Shown here: piece after piece, positions 27,906-37,807 of the stretch | How positions within the stretch are numbered: position 1 is the first letter of the stretch | Layout of the letters: every line of letters begins with the position of its first letter | Assembly (NCBI GenBank): GCA_022791755.1 | Contig: JAAVZR010000012.1 | Span: 1-64,000 of the forward strand | DNA length: 64,000 bases | DNA from: Lachnospiraceae bacterium | GTDB lineage: Bacteria; Bacillota; Clostridia; Lachnospirales; Lachnospiraceae | Reading direction: 5' to 3' | The notes under the pieces: generated by a model | What the model was told of the DNA's origin: nothing | Databases searched by the model: none | What the model saw: the letters and a program-made list of their open reading frames with translations, nothing else | Translations under genes and position numbers: made by a program

Positions 27906-28835
27906 ATGACGAAGGTCTATATAGATGGAAGCGCAGGAACCACAGGACTGCGAATCCGGGAGAGGTTAAAAGCGCGGACGGATATCGAGCTTTTGACCAT
28001 ACCGGAGGAGCAGAGAAAGGATACAAAGGAGCGCAGCAGGAGGATGAACGAGTCGGATATCACGTTTTTCTGCCTGCCGGACGAAGCGGCGCTGGAGGCG
28101 GAGGGCCTGGTGACAAACGAAAAGGTGCGTATCATTGATACCTCCACGGCTCACCGGACATGGCCGGGCTGGTCCTATGGCTTTCCGGAGCTGTCAGAAG
28201 AGCACAGAAGGGCTGTGTCCGTGGCCGGACGGGTGTCCGTGCCGGGCTGCCATGCCAGCGGCTTCAACGCTTTGGTGTATCCTCTGGCGGCGGGGGGGAT
28301 TTTACCGGCGGACTATCCCCTGGTCTGCTATTCTGTCACCGGCTACAGCGGCGGAGGCAAGAGCATGATCGCCGGATATGAGGCGGCAGACCGGGAGGAT
28401 GAGCTTTTAAGTCCCCGCCAGTACGGCGTGACACAGCAGCATAAGCATCTGAAAGAGATGAAGGCTGTGTGCGGGCTGGAGAGGGAGCCGGTGTTTGCCC
28501 CTATCGTGGCAGATTACTACAGCGGGATGGTGGTATCGGTACCGCTCTACAGCCATCTGCTGTCGGGCCGGCAGACGCCGGATTCTCTGAGAGAATATTT
28601 CCGGCATTATTATGAAGGACAGCAGATGATCCATGTGGCAAAGACAGTGCCCTCCTTTATCGGAGCCAACACCATGTCGGGAAAGGATACCATGGAGATA
28701 CTGATTTCCGGCAATGAGGAGAGAGTCCTTCTGGCCGCCCGCTTTGATAATCTGGGCAAGGGAGCCAGCGGCGCGGCGATTCAGTGTATGAACCTGATGC
28801 TGGGATGGGAAGAGAGTACAGGGTTGGAGCTATAA
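27906..28835 (+). CDS. argC: N-acetyl-gamma-glutamyl-phosphate reductase, type 2
   Basis: 309 residues. The start VYIDGSAGTTGLRIRERL and the short length mark the type 2 ArgC family, distinct from the roughly 345-residue type 1 enzyme usual in Bacillus. The catalytic cysteine is in VPGCHASGF near residue 117. It reduces N-acetylglutamyl phosphate to the semialdehyde. The ATG at 27906 follows GGAGAGGAG; an in-frame ATG at 27855 lies inside the promoter. First gene of argCJBDF. Confidence 0.92.
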   Translation: MTKVYIDGSAGTTGLRIRERLKARTDIELLTIPEEQRKDTKERSRRMNESDITFFCLPDEAALEAEGLVTNEKVRIIDTSTAHRTWPGWSYGFPELSEEHRRAVSVAGRVSVPGCHASGFNALVYPLAAGGILPADYPLVCYSVTGYSGGGKSMIAGYEAADREDELLSPRQYGVTQQHKHLKEMKAVCGLEREPVFAPIVADYYSGMVVSVPLYSHLLSGRQTPDSLREYFRHYYEGQQMIHVAKTVPSFIGANTMSGKDTMEILISGNEERVLLAARFDNLGKGASGAAIQCMNLMLGWEESTGLEL

Positions 28836-28857
28836 AATACGAAGAGGGAGAGAAGAT

Positions 28858-30081
28858 ATGATACAAAAGGTCAACGGGGGCGTCTGCGCTCCGAAGGGAT
28901 TCAAAGCAAATGGGATTCACTGCGGGATCCGCAGGAATAAGACAAAGAAGGACCTGGCTCTGATTGTGAGCGATTGCCGGGCAGCGGCGGCAGCTGTCTA
29001 TACCACGAATCTGGTGAAGGGCGCTCCCATCGCTGTCACAAAGGAGCATATTGCCGACGGGTATGCCCAGGCCATGATCTGCAACAGCGGAAACGCCAAT
29101 ACCTGTAATGCCGACGGCGTGGAGATCGCCGAGGGAATGAGCGCGCTGGTGGAGCAGAAGACAGGGATCGCGGCGTCGGATGTCATCGTGGCCTCCACAG
29201 GAGTGATCGGGCAGCCCTTAAGCCTTGAGCCCATCGCAGGCGGCATGGAGGAGCTGGTCTCGGGACTGTCCGGGGATACGAACGGAAGCCTCAGTGCGGC
29301 GGAAGCGATTATGACGACGGATACCGTGTCCAAGGAAGTGGCCTGTACCTTTGAAATAGGAGGAAAGATCTGTACGTTGGGCGGTATCGCCAAAGGTTCC
29401 GGCATGATTCATCCCAATATGGCCACCATGCTGGTATTTCTGACCACGGATGCGGCCATATCACCTGAGATGCTGAAAAAGGCGATTCTGGCAGATATCG
29501 AGGACAGTTTTCACATGATGAGCATCGACGGTGATACCTCCACGAACGATATGCTCTCCATCATGGCCAACGGCATGGCAGGTAATGCGGAGATCACGCA
29601 GGAGGGAGAGGACTATGAGATCTTTGCGGCCGGGCTCATGACGGTCACCAGACAGCTGTGCCGGATCATGGCCGCAGACGGAGAGGGGGCGACTCACCTG
29701 ATCGAATGCCATGTGGATGGAGCTGCCGGCAAGGACGTGGCCCGCAGGGTAGCCAAGAGCGTGATCTGCTCCACGCTGTTTAAGAGCGCTGTCTATGGCG
29801 CCGACGCCAACTGGGGAAGAGTCCTGTGTGCCATCGGTTACAGCGGGGCGGAGGTGGATGTACAAAAGATCGATGTGGATTTCGTATCCTCCGGCGGGAC
29901 TGTGGCGGTATGCCGGGGCGGCAGCGGGATACCCTTCTCTGAGGAGGAGGCAAAGCAGGTATTAAACGCTTCGGAGGTGGAAGTGAGGATCGATCTCAAC
30001 AGCGGCAGGGAATCTGCCGTGGCCTGGGGCTGTGATCTGACCTACGATTATGTGAAGATTAACGCGGATTACCGCACGTGA
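28858..30081 (+). CDS. argJ: Bifunctional ornithine acetyltransferase/N-acetylglutamate synthase
   Basis: 407 residues. The autocleavage site is in KGSGMIHPNMATML, with the Thr of NMATML the nucleophile (about residue 190), and GVIGQPL is another family motif. It recycles the acetyl group between N-acetylornithine and glutamate, giving the cyclic arginine pathway. The acetylornithine-consuming step is supplied by this enzyme, so no argE is needed. GAGGGAGAG precedes the ATG. Confidence 0.96.
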   Translation: MIQKVNGGVCAPKGFKANGIHCGIRRNKTKKDLALIVSDCRAAAAAVYTTNLVKGAPIAVTKEHIADGYAQAMICNSGNANTCNADGVEIAEGMSALVEQKTGIAASDVIVASTGVIGQPLSLEPIAGGMEELVSGLSGDTNGSLSAAEAIMTTDTVSKEVACTFEIGGKICTLGGIAKGSGMIHPNMATMLVFLTTDAAISPEMLKKAILADIEDSFHMMSIDGDTSTNDMLSIMANGMAGNAEITQEGEDYEIFAAGLMTVTRQLCRIMAADGEGATHLIECHVDGAAGKDVARRVAKSVICSTLFKSAVYGADANWGRVLCAIGYSGAEVDVQKIDVDFVSSGGTVAVCRGGSGIPFSEEEAKQVLNASEVEVRIDLNSGRESAVAWGCDLTYDYVKINADYRT

Positions 30082-30106
30082 TAAAATCAGAAAGGAAGCA
30101 GATGTG

Positions 30107-30958
30107 ATGGAGGCAGATAATTCTCTTCGGGCGCAGATATTGATTCATGCGCTCCCCTTTATCCAGAAATACACGGATAAGATTGTGGTGGTAAAATATG
30201 GCGGAAATGCCATGGTCAATGAAGAGCTGAAGAAAGCGGTCATGAATGATGTGGTGCTGCTGTCTCTGGTGGGAATCCGGGTGGTGTTAGTTCATGGCGG
30301 CGGGCCGGAGATATCAGATACATTGAAACAGATGGATATTCCGTCCCGTTTCGTGGACGGGCTTCGCGTCACGGATCAGGAGACCATGAACGTGGTGCAG
30401 ATGGTACTGGCCGGGAAGGTGAATAAGGATCTGGTAAATCTGTTGCAGTGTACCGGAGGGAAAGCCATGGGGCTCTCGGGAATCGACGGCCATATGATCG
30501 AGGCCAGACAGATGGATGAGGCGCACGGTTACGTGGGAGAGATCACAGCAGTCAATACCGATGTAATACGGGATGTGCTGGATAAGGGGTACATTCCCGT
30601 GATCTCCACGGTGGGCTGCGACAGTGAAGGGAATGTCTACAATATCAATGCCGATACGGCGGCTGCCAGGATCGCCGGCTGCCTGAAAGCGGAAAGCCTT
30701 CTGTCCATGACGGATATCTGCGGACTGATGCGGGATCCGGCGGATCCGTCCACTCTGATTCCCCAGGTGTATGTCAGCGACATTCCCCAGCTGATCGGCG
30801 ACGGCATCATCACCGGCGGTATGATTCCGAAGATTGGCTGTTGTCAGGAGGCCATCCGGCGGGGCGTAAAAAAGGTGTTTATCGTGGACGGACGGGTCCC
30901 CCACGCCCTGCTCATCGAGCTTTTTACCGATGAGGGACTGGGAACCATGTTTGTATAA
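30107..30958 (+). CDS. argB: Acetylglutamate kinase
   Basis: 283 residues. The amino acid kinase fold shows VVKYGGNAM near 25, VLVHGGGPEI near 62, VNTDVIRDVL and INADTAAARIAG, and the C-terminal GGMIPKIGCC segment of ArgB. It phosphorylates N-acetylglutamate and is commonly the arginine-inhibited step. The ATG at 30107 follows AAAGGAAG; a GTG at 30104 is an alternative that adds one residue. Confidence 0.96.
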   Translation: MEADNSLRAQILIHALPFIQKYTDKIVVVKYGGNAMVNEELKKAVMNDVVLLSLVGIRVVLVHGGGPEISDTLKQMDIPSRFVDGLRVTDQETMNVVQMVLAGKVNKDLVNLLQCTGGKAMGLSGIDGHMIEARQMDEAHGYVGEITAVNTDVIRDVLDKGYIPVISTVGCDSEGNVYNINADTAAARIAGCLKAESLLSMTDICGLMRDPADPSTLIPQVYVSDIPQLIGDGIITGGMIPKIGCCQEAIRRGVKKVFIVDGRVPHALLIELFTDEGLGTMFV

Positions 30959-30987
30959 AAAAATAAGGAGGAGACGGGACAAAAGGA

Positions 30988-32148
30988 ATGGATATCCGGC
31001 AGATAGATCAACAGTACATAGCAGGCACCTATAAAAGGGTGCCTCTGACGCTTACGGGAGGGCAGGGCTCCCTCCTCATGGGAGAGGATGGCAGAGAGTA
31101 TATCGATCTGGGCAGCGGCATCGCGGTCAATACCTTTGGAACAGCGGACCCCGGCTGGGTCGGGGCAGTGACAGACCAGCTGAATAAGCTGCAGCATACA
31201 TCCAATTATTATTATACGGAACCCATGGCAAAACTGGCACAGACGCTCTGCGAGAGGACCGGTATGGCATCGGTCTTTTTTTCCAATTCGGGGGCTGAGG
31301 CCAATGAGTGTGCCATCAAGGCTGCCAGAAAATATTCGTTTGATAAGTATGGAGAAGGGCGCTCCAAAATTATAACGCTGAGGGACAGCTTTCACGGACG
31401 CACGGTGACGACGCTGGCGGCCACGGGGCAGGACAGCCTGCATACCTTCTTCGGCCCCTTTACGGAGGGCTTTGTCCATGTGCCCGCCGGGGATGCGGAG
31501 GCGCTCAGGGCAGCGGCAGACGAGAGCTGCTGCGCTGTCATGCTGGAGCTGATCCAGGGTGAGGGCGGCGTCAATGTGCTGTCGAAGGAGTATGTGGACG
31601 CAGTCAGAAAGCTGGCAGAGGAGAGGGATCTTCTTGTGGTGGTGGATGAGGTGCAAACGGGCAATGGCCGTACCGGCCGGCTTTACGCCCATATGCATTA
31701 CGGCTTTCGGCCGGATATCTTTTCCACAGCTAAGGGACTGGCAGGAGGGCTTCCGATGGGGGCCACTCTGTTTGGCGAAAAGGCGAAAGGAGTGCTGACG
31801 CCGGGAACCCATGGCTCCACCTTCGGCGGAAACCCGGTCTGTGCGGCGGGAGCTCTCTATGTGCTGTCCCGGCTGGACGAAGAGCTTTTGGCCCAGGTGG
31901 AGAAAAAGGGGGCGTATATCCGCCGGGAGCTGGAGGCGTCTTTTGGTGTGATACAGGTCACGGGCCTGGGTCTGATGCTGGGGATAGAGCTGAAAACAGA
32001 TCTGGCAAGGGCGGTGGAGCGCTGCCGTGAGAAGGGAGTCCTGGTTCTGACAGCCCATGACAAGATGCGGCTCCTGCCGCCGCTAAACATTTCGGACGAG
32101 CTGCTTCAAAAGGCGGTCGCAGTCATAAAGGAGGTAATCGAAGAATGA
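30988..32148 (+). CDS. argD: Acetylornithine aminotransferase
   Basis: 386 residues, class III PLP aminotransferase. VFFSNSGAEANECAIKAARK binds phosphate, VVDEVQTGNGRTG holds the Asp contacting the pyridine nitrogen, and STAKGLAGGLPMGA carries the PLP lysine. It makes N-acetylornithine from the semialdehyde. Its stop overlaps the argF ATG by four bases (ATGA). Confidence 0.95.
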   Translation: MDIRQIDQQYIAGTYKRVPLTLTGGQGSLLMGEDGREYIDLGSGIAVNTFGTADPGWVGAVTDQLNKLQHTSNYYYTEPMAKLAQTLCERTGMASVFFSNSGAEANECAIKAARKYSFDKYGEGRSKIITLRDSFHGRTVTTLAATGQDSLHTFFGPFTEGFVHVPAGDAEALRAAADESCCAVMLELIQGEGGVNVLSKEYVDAVRKLAEERDLLVVVDEVQTGNGRTGRLYAHMHYGFRPDIFSTAKGLAGGLPMGATLFGEKAKGVLTPGTHGSTFGGNPVCAAGALYVLSRLDEELLAQVEKKGAYIRRELEASFGVIQVTGLGLMLGIELKTDLARAVERCREKGVLVLTAHDKMRLLPPLNISDELLQKAVAVIKEVIEE

Positions 32149-33056
32149 AGCATTTATTAAAACTGCAGGATCTGACACAGAAGGAAATACTGGAACTTCT
32201 GAATATGGCAGATCAGCTGAAATTTGAGAAAAAGAACGGTATTGCCCATCACCATCTGACGGGAAAGACGCTGGGTATGATTTTCCAGAAATCATCTACG
32301 AGGACAAGAGTGTCTTTCGAGGTGGGGATGTACGAGCTGGGCGGCTGCGCCATGTTTCTGAGCTCCCATGATCTGCAGATCGGCCGCGGAGAGCCGGTGC
32401 AGGATACGGCCAGAGTCCTCTCCCGTTTTCTGGACGGCATTATGATCCGGACATTTGCCCAGAAAGAGGTGGAAGATCTGGCGAAATACGGCTCGATTCC
32501 GGTCATCAATGGTCTGACGGATTATGCCCATCCCTGCCAGGTGCTTGCCGATCTCATGACGATCCGCGAGATCAAGCACAGCTTCGCCGGGCGTAAGCTC
32601 TGTTTCGTCGGGGACGGCAACAATATGGCCAATTCGCTGATCGTGGGCGGCATCAAGATGGGGATGGAGGTGAGCGTGGCCTGCCCCGAAGGATATCTGC
32701 CGGATCAGGAGCTGTGTCATTGGGCGAAGGAAAACGGTACGTTTACCTGTACGCCCGATGTGCTGGCGGCAGCAGAGGGCGCCGACGTGCTTTACACCGA
32801 TGTGTGGGCTTCCATGGGCCAGGAGGACGAGGCCGCCGGACGGCGCCAGGTGTTTGAGGGCGTATATCAGATCAATGACAGAGTGATGGCGGCGGCGAAG
32901 CCGGACGCCATGGTGCTGCACTGCCTGCCGGCACACCGGGAGGAGGAGATCACAGCCAAGGTGTTTGAAGCCCATGCCGGCGAAATCTTTGAGGAGGCGG
33001 AAAACCGGCTTCACGCACAGAAGGCGGTGCTGGTGAAGCTTTTAAAGGATAGCTAA
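32145..33056 (+). CDS. argF: Ornithine carbamoyltransferase
   Basis: 303 residues. The carbamoyl-phosphate motif is KSSTRTRVSFE near 48-58, HPCQVLADL binds ornithine and carbamoyl phosphate, and HCLPAHREEE carries the catalytic Cys. The anabolic position at the end of argCJBD identifies it as ArgF rather than catabolic ArcB. It makes citrulline; argG and argH are not in the window. Confidence 0.95.
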   Translation: MKHLLKLQDLTQKEILELLNMADQLKFEKKNGIAHHHLTGKTLGMIFQKSSTRTRVSFEVGMYELGGCAMFLSSHDLQIGRGEPVQDTARVLSRFLDGIMIRTFAQKEVEDLAKYGSIPVINGLTDYAHPCQVLADLMTIREIKHSFAGRKLCFVGDGNNMANSLIVGGIKMGMEVSVACPEGYLPDQELCHWAKENGTFTCTPDVLAAAEGADVLYTDVWASMGQEDEAAGRRQVFEGVYQINDRVMAAAKPDAMVLHCLPAHREEEITAKVFEAHAGEIFEEAENRLHAQKAVLVKLLKDS

Positions 33057-33169
33057 AGCCGCATGAGCGCTTCGGTCTGCCATAAAGCCGCCAAGCCATG
33101 ACGGGAGCCGTGCCGGGGAAACGTGATCCTGACTTTGCTCTAAACTTTGCTTCGGAAAGCAAAAGGTCT

Positions 33170-33197
33170 TTTACAATTCGCCAAAATGTGGTATCCT
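33170..33197 (+). promoter_or_regulatory. glnS promoter
   Basis: TTTACA (33170-33175), 16-nt spacer, TATCCT (33192-33197). A weak TTTGCTT/AAGCAAA hairpin upstream (about 33145-33161) could end the arg operon. Confidence 0.55.
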
Positions 33198-33282
33198 AGA
33201 CATTACCGGACAGAGTCCGCCTGCCCCGCAGGGGTATACCTAACGTATGCGCCCCTTGAAGGCGCAGAGACAGGAGGAGATT

Positions 33283-34953
33283 ATGGAAAAGGAAATGGAA
33301 GTCGTATCAAAAAACTTTATTGAGCGAATCATAGAGGAGGATCTGGCCACAGGCCGTTTCGATCATGTGAAGACCCGCTTCCCCCCCGAGCCCAACGGCT
33401 ATCTGCACATCGGACATGCCAAGTCCATTCTGCTGAATTCGGGACTGGCCAGGCAGTACGGCGGCAAGTTTAACCTTCGCTTTGACGATACGAATCCCAC
33501 GAAGGAAAAGATGGAATTCGTGGAGTCGATCAAGGCGGACGTGGCCTGGCTGGGAGCGGACTGGGAGGACCGTCTGTTCTTTGCTTCGGATTATTTCGGG
33601 CAGATGTATGAGTGCGCCGTGAAGCTGATCGAAAAGGGTAAGGCGTTTGTCTGTGACCTGACGGCGGAGCAGATCCGTGAGTACCGCGGCACGCTGGATG
33701 AGCCCGGCAGGGAGAGCCCCTGGCGGAACAGGACGGTGGAGGAGAACCTGCGCCTTTTTGAAGAGATGCGCGACGGCCGGTATGCGGATGGAGAGAAGGT
33801 GCTGAGAGCGAAAATCGATATGGCCAGCCCCAATATCAATATGCGGGACCCGGTGATTTACCGTGTGGCCCATATGAGTCATCACAATACAGGAGATGCC
33901 TGGTGTATTTATCCGATGTATGATTTTGCGCATCCCATCGAGGACGCCATTGAGGGGATCTCCCACTCCATCTGTACGCTGGAGTTCGAGGATCATCGCC
34001 CACTGTATGACTGGGTGGTCCGGGAATGTGAGTTCCCCATGCCTCCGAAGCAGATCGAATTTGCCAAGCTCTATCTGCGCAATGTGGTGACAGGAAAGCG
34101 CTATATCAAAAAGCTGGTGGAGGATAAGATCGTGGACGGCTGGGATGATCCCCGTCTGGTATCCATAAGCGGCCTGCGCCGCCGCGGCTATACGCCGGAG
34201 TCCATCAGGATGTTCGTGGATCTGGCCGGCGTATCCAAGAGCCAGAGCGCCTGCGATATGCCCATGCTGGAATACTGCATCCGCGAGGATCTGAAGGCGA
34301 AGAGCAGCCGGTGGATGGCAGTTTTAAAGCCGGTGAAGCTGATTATTGATAACTATCCCGAGGATCAGGTGGAGTATCTGGAGATCGCCAATAATCCGGA
34401 GAACCCGGAACTGGGTCAGAGGCAGGTGCCCTTTGCGAGAGAGCTCTATATCGAGCAGGAGGATTTCATGGAAGTGCCGGTGAAGAAGTATTTCCGGATG
34501 TTCCCCGGCAATGAGGTCCGTCTGATGGGGGCTTATTTCGTGACCTGTACCGGCGTGGATAAGGATGAAAACGGACAGATTACGGCGATTCACTGTACCT
34601 ATGATCCGGCTACCCGGGGCGGCAACTGCGAGACCCGTAAAGTGAAAGGGACGATCCATTGGGTGGCGGCGCCTACGGCCCTGGAAGCGGTATGCCGTCT
34701 CTATGAAAATATCGTGGATGAGGAGAAGGGCGTATACAATGAGGAGGACGGTTCCCTGAATCTGAATCCCAATTCTCTGACGGAGCTTCGGGACTGTAAG
34801 CTGGAGCCGGCCTTTAAGGGCGTGAAGGCATTCGACCGTTTTCAGTTTGTGCGTAACGGTTTCTTCTGCGTGGATTATAAGGATTCCACGGAGGAGCTGC
34901 CGGTATTCAACCGGATCGTATCGCTGAAGAGCTCTTTTAAGCTGCCTCAGTAA
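33283..34953 (+). CDS. glnS: Glutaminyl-tRNA synthetase
   Basis: 556 residues, class I synthetase. [13 protein letters not shown] is the HIGH motif near residue 36. [20 protein letters not shown] is the GlnRS-specific region, and a two-part anticodon-binding beta barrel follows. At the position of the MSKR loop of E. coli GlnRS this protein reads TGKR, keeping the Lys-Arg only. The ATG at 33283 follows AGGAGGAG; an in-frame ATG at 33247 lacks a ribosome site. Many Firmicutes lack GlnRS; some Clostridia have it. Confidence 0.94.
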   Translation: MEKEMEVVSKNFIERIIEEDLATGRFDHVKTRFPPEPNGYLHIGHAKSILLNSGLARQYGGKFNLRFDDTNPTKEKMEFVESIKADVAWLGADWEDRLFFASDYFGQMYECAVKLIEKGKAFVCDLTAEQIREYRGTLDEPGRESPWRNRTVEENLRLFEEMRDGRYADGEKVLRAKIDMASPNINMRDPVIYRVAHMSHHNTGDAWCIYPMYDFAHPIEDAIEGISHSICTLEFEDHRPLYDWVVRECEFPMPPKQIEFAKLYLRNVVTGKRYIKKLVEDKIVDGWDDPRLVSISGLRRRGYTPESIRMFVDLAGVSKSQSACDMPMLEYCIREDLKAKSSRWMAVLKPVKLIIDNYPEDQVEYLEIANNPENPELGQRQVPFARELYIEQEDFMEVPVKKYFRMFPGNEVRLMGAYFVTCTGVDKDENGQITAIHCTYDPATRGGNCETRKVKGTIHWVAAPTALEAVCRLYENIVDEEKGVYNEEDGSLNLNPNSLTELRDCKLEPAFKGVKAFDRFQFVRNGFFCVDYKDSTEELPVFNRIVSLKSSFKLPQ

Positions 34954-34982
34954 CGCGATGAACCGGGGAGGAAGGGCGACGG

Positions 34983-35933
34983 ATGGGACTGTTATATTTT
35001 CTGGCTGATTTTCGCACGGCGGCGGGCAACGCGTTTTTTATGGCGGTGACATATCTGGGAGACGAGGCGGCGGCTCTGGCGCTTATGCTGGTGGTCTTCT
35101 GGTGCATCGATAAAAAGATGGGCTATTATATGATATACGGCACGGTCTTCGGGCTTTTATTTAACCAGCTGTTGAAATCTCTGTTTGCGATTCCCAGACC
35201 CTGGATCCGCGATCCGGCGTTTCAGGCGGTGGAGGAGGCCAAGGCAACGGCGGGAGGCTACTCGTTTCCCAGCGGCCATACGGCCACAGCCACGGCAGTC
35301 TATGGCAGTATGGCCCGGTATGCGAAGGAAAAGGCGTTTCGGGTCATCTGCCTGGCGCTAATCGGGATCGTGGCCTTCTCCCGCATGTATCTGGGAGTCC
35401 ATACCCCGGCAGATGTGGGGGTATCCCTGGCTGTGGGGACGGTGCTGGTCCTGGCGCTGTATCCGGTGTTTGCCAGGGAGGAGAGCGGAGTACGTTCTTT
35501 CTGGACTTTGCAGGCCGTGTTTCTGCTTTGCGTGGCGGGACTTTTCGTTTTTCTGAATATTAAAGGGGTCCCGAAGGATCCTTCTCTGACGGAGGAGGAG
35601 CTGATCCATGGGGCCGGCGCCGCCGTAAAGACGGCATGGCAGATTCTGGGAATGGGCCTGGGAGTAATGGCGTCCCACTGCTGGGATCGCTTTGGAAAGA
35701 GCTTTGAGACAAAGGCGGTCTGGTGGGCGCAGGTTTTGAAGGTGGTGCTGGGACTTCTTTTCGTTCTGCTCATCAAGGAGGGACTGAAGGCGCCGCTGTC
35801 GGCTGTGTTCGGCAGTCATCCCGGGGCTACGGCAGTGCGTTATTTTCTGATGACGGCTGCGGCGGGGCTCGTGTGGCCCATGACATTCGGCTTTTTTGGC
35901 AGGCTTGGCACGAAGGAAGAAGGCTCCCTTTAA
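34983..35933 (+). CDS. PAP2-family membrane phosphatase
   Basis: 316 residues with about eight membrane segments. The three PAP2 motifs are present: KSLFAIPRP (KxxxxxxRP), PSGHTA and SRMYLGVHTPADV (SRxxxxxHxxxD). These enzymes dephosphorylate lipid phosphates such as undecaprenyl pyrophosphate or phosphatidic acid on the outer membrane face. The C-terminal 150 residues add further membrane segments of unknown role. It lies 29 bases after glnS and may be co-transcribed. Confidence 0.88.
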   Translation: MGLLYFLADFRTAAGNAFFMAVTYLGDEAAALALMLVVFWCIDKKMGYYMIYGTVFGLLFNQLLKSLFAIPRPWIRDPAFQAVEEAKATAGGYSFPSGHTATATAVYGSMARYAKEKAFRVICLALIGIVAFSRMYLGVHTPADVGVSLAVGTVLVLALYPVFAREESGVRSFWTLQAVFLLCVAGLFVFLNIKGVPKDPSLTEEELIHGAGAAVKTAWQILGMGLGVMASHCWDRFGKSFETKAVWWAQVLKVVLGLLFVLLIKEGLKAPLSAVFGSHPGATAVRYFLMTAAAGLVWPMTFGFFGRLGTKEEGSL

Positions 35934-35952
35934 GAATCCGCTTCTGGCCGCC

Positions 35953-35981
35953 TTTACAGAAAAGCGGAAGTCTGATACAAT
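35953..35981 (+). promoter_or_regulatory. Promoter of the DegV/phosphatase pair
   Basis: TTTACA (35953-35958), 17-nt spacer, TACAAT (35976-35981). Confidence 0.65.
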
Positions 35982-36049
35982 ATCCGTAGGGGCTTTTGAT
36001 GCCCGGAACAACAGAAAGGCGGTTCGCAACCGGCGGTGACGGCAGAATA

Positions 36050-36913
36050 ATGAGAGAATTTACCGTGATGACCGATATCAACACAGATATCGATCCGGCC
36101 TACGCAAAGGCTGAACATATTGTAATCTTACCCCAGTATTATCATTTCAATGACGGTGTGATCTATGGCGACGATAAGAAGCTGACGCCTCCGGATTTTT
36201 ATAAGCGTCTTCTGGGCGGGGAGCGGGCCTACTCCATGGGCTGTAATCCGAAACGGGTGCGTGAGCTCTTTGAGGCGGAGCTCAATGAGAACCGGGACAT
36301 CATCAGCATAATCTTTTCGTCGGAGTGCAGCGGCAGCTACAGCACCGTCTGTCTGGTGGCAGAAGAGCTGATGGAGGAGCGGGACTGTAGGATCTGCGTC
36401 ATTGATTCTCTGAATGGCTCGGCAGCGGCCGGCCTCATGGTATATCTGGCTCAGGAGATGAAGAAGAAAGGCCATACGCTGGAGGAAGTGCGGGAAACCA
36501 TCGAGGCCCGAAAGAAGGATTTCGATATCCTGTTTCTGGTGGACCATCTGGACTGCCTGGTGCGGGGAGGCCGGCTGAACGCTGTCAGCGGGGCTGTGGG
36601 CACGGTGTTAAATATCAAACCGATTCTGCATTTCGAGAAGGGGAAGATCGTCCCCTTTGTAAAGTGCCGCGGTAAAAATAATGCCAGGCGTATGATGCTG
36701 GAGACAGTGAAGAAGCGTAATCTCGATAAGACGCTGGTGGCTGTGGTCCATACGGATAACCTGGAGGAGGCGAAGGAATATGCGGCCGTGGTGGAGCAGG
36801 AGCTGGGAATCCAGGTGGTATACATAAACGAAGTCAACCTGACTATCGGAACCCACACCGGGCCGGACGCGCTGGGGCTGGCGTTTTGCACGCTGCCAGA
36901 GAAAAAGGAGTGA
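36050..36913 (+). CDS. DegV family fatty-acid-binding protein
   Basis: 287 residues. It has the DegV two-domain pattern: MTDINTDIDPAYAK at the N-terminus, FSSECSGSYSTV lining the fatty-acid pocket, IDSLNGSAAAGL, and LVDHLDCLVRGGRL followed by a C-terminal GPDALGLAF. In FakB proteins the fatty acid is bound for phosphorylation by FakA; no fakA is nearby. The start at 36050 is chosen because TTG 35996 and ATG 35999 lie within about 11 bases of the predicted transcription start. Confidence 0.85.
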   Translation: MREFTVMTDINTDIDPAYAKAEHIVILPQYYHFNDGVIYGDDKKLTPPDFYKRLLGGERAYSMGCNPKRVRELFEAELNENRDIISIIFSSECSGSYSTVCLVAEELMEERDCRICVIDSLNGSAAAGLMVYLAQEMKKKGHTLEEVRETIEARKKDFDILFLVDHLDCLVRGGRLNAVSGAVGTVLNIKPILHFEKGKIVPFVKCRGKNNARRMMLETVKKRNLDKTLVAVVHTDNLEEAKEYAAVVEQELGIQVVYINEVNLTIGTHTGPDALGLAFCTLPEKKE

Positions 36914-36917
36914 TAAG

Positions 36918-37718
36918 ATGAATCTTATTAAACTGGAAGGAATTGCAAATGCCAGAGAGCTGGGTGGAATTTTATTGAAAAACGGACGCAGGGTAAAGAA
37001 CGGCTGTCTGCTTCGCACCGGTAAGCTGTCCGGGATGACGGACGGGGATCTGGAGGTGCTGCGGGACCGGTATCATGTGACGATGGTGGTGGATCTGCGC
37101 TCTGAACTGGAGGAGAGTCAGCATCCGGACCGGCAGATCCCCGGTGCGCTGATTCATCTTCATCCCATTTTTCCCGGGTCGGCTCTGGGCGTTACCAGAG
37201 AGGAAGCGGACGAACCGGATCCGATGAAGAAGAAGCTCATCTTTGTGCGCAGCCTGAATGGACGGGCCAAAGAAGGGATGACCAGCCTCTATCCGATGAT
37301 GGTGAGCGACCCGTACTGTGTGGGCCAGCTGAAGGGCTTTTTTTCGCTGCTGATGAAGCATGGCGAGGGCGCTTTTTTATGGCACTGCACGGCGGGAAAG
37401 GACAGGACCGGAATCACGGCGGCTCTTCTGTTATGGATGCTGGGGGCTTCCAAAGAGGAGATTATGGAGGATTATCTGGCGACCAATGAGGCCATGAAGG
37501 AGGAGCTCTCCAGGCTGAGAGAGGAGATCTATGCCTGTTCTGGCGATATGTCGCTGGCGGAGCAGGCCGTACTGCTTGATTCCGTGTCCGGAGAGTATCT
37601 GGAGTCTGCCTTTGGGGCCATAGAAAAACAGTATGGCGGTATGGAGCGCTTCATACGAAAGGAGCTGGGGATCACGCAGGAAATGCAGCAGCAGCTGATC
37701 GAGAAATATACAAAATGA
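36918..37718 (+). CDS. Tyrosine-protein phosphatase-like protein
   Basis: 266 residues. The active-site loop HCTAGKDRTG (Cys about 157) fits the CX5R signature of the bacterial tyrosine/dual-specificity phosphatase family (Y_phosphatase3 type, as MptpB). The N-terminal ANARELGG and LRTGKLSGMT are also family features. It begins 4 bases after the DegV stop. The substrate could be phosphotyrosine proteins or phosphoinositide-like lipids. Confidence 0.88.
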   Translation: MNLIKLEGIANARELGGILLKNGRRVKNGCLLRTGKLSGMTDGDLEVLRDRYHVTMVVDLRSELEESQHPDRQIPGALIHLHPIFPGSALGVTREEADEPDPMKKKLIFVRSLNGRAKEGMTSLYPMMVSDPYCVGQLKGFFSLLMKHGEGAFLWHCTAGKDRTGITAALLLWMLGASKEEIMEDYLATNEAMKEELSRLREEIYACSGDMSLAEQAVLLDSVSGEYLESAFGAIEKQYGGMERFIRKELGITQEMQQQLIEKYTK

Positions 37719-37742
37719 CAGAAAACGGAGCCTGGAAAGACG

Positions 37743-37784
37743 AGCTCCCCGACAGTCCGCAGAGGACTGCCGGGGAGCTTTTAT
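37743..37784 (+). terminator. Terminator after the phosphatase gene
   Basis: AGCTCCCCGACAGTCC and GGACTGCCGGGGAGCT form a stem of about 16 bp (37743-37779), then TTTTAT. Confidence 0.85.
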
Positions 37785-37807
37785 GGTGCGGATAAGGAAC
37801 CGAAGAC

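Noticed and set aside
30844-32058. 404-codon minus-strand frame opposite argB/argD
   Set aside because: Complement of conserved ArgD; codon use and composition are not those of a real gene.
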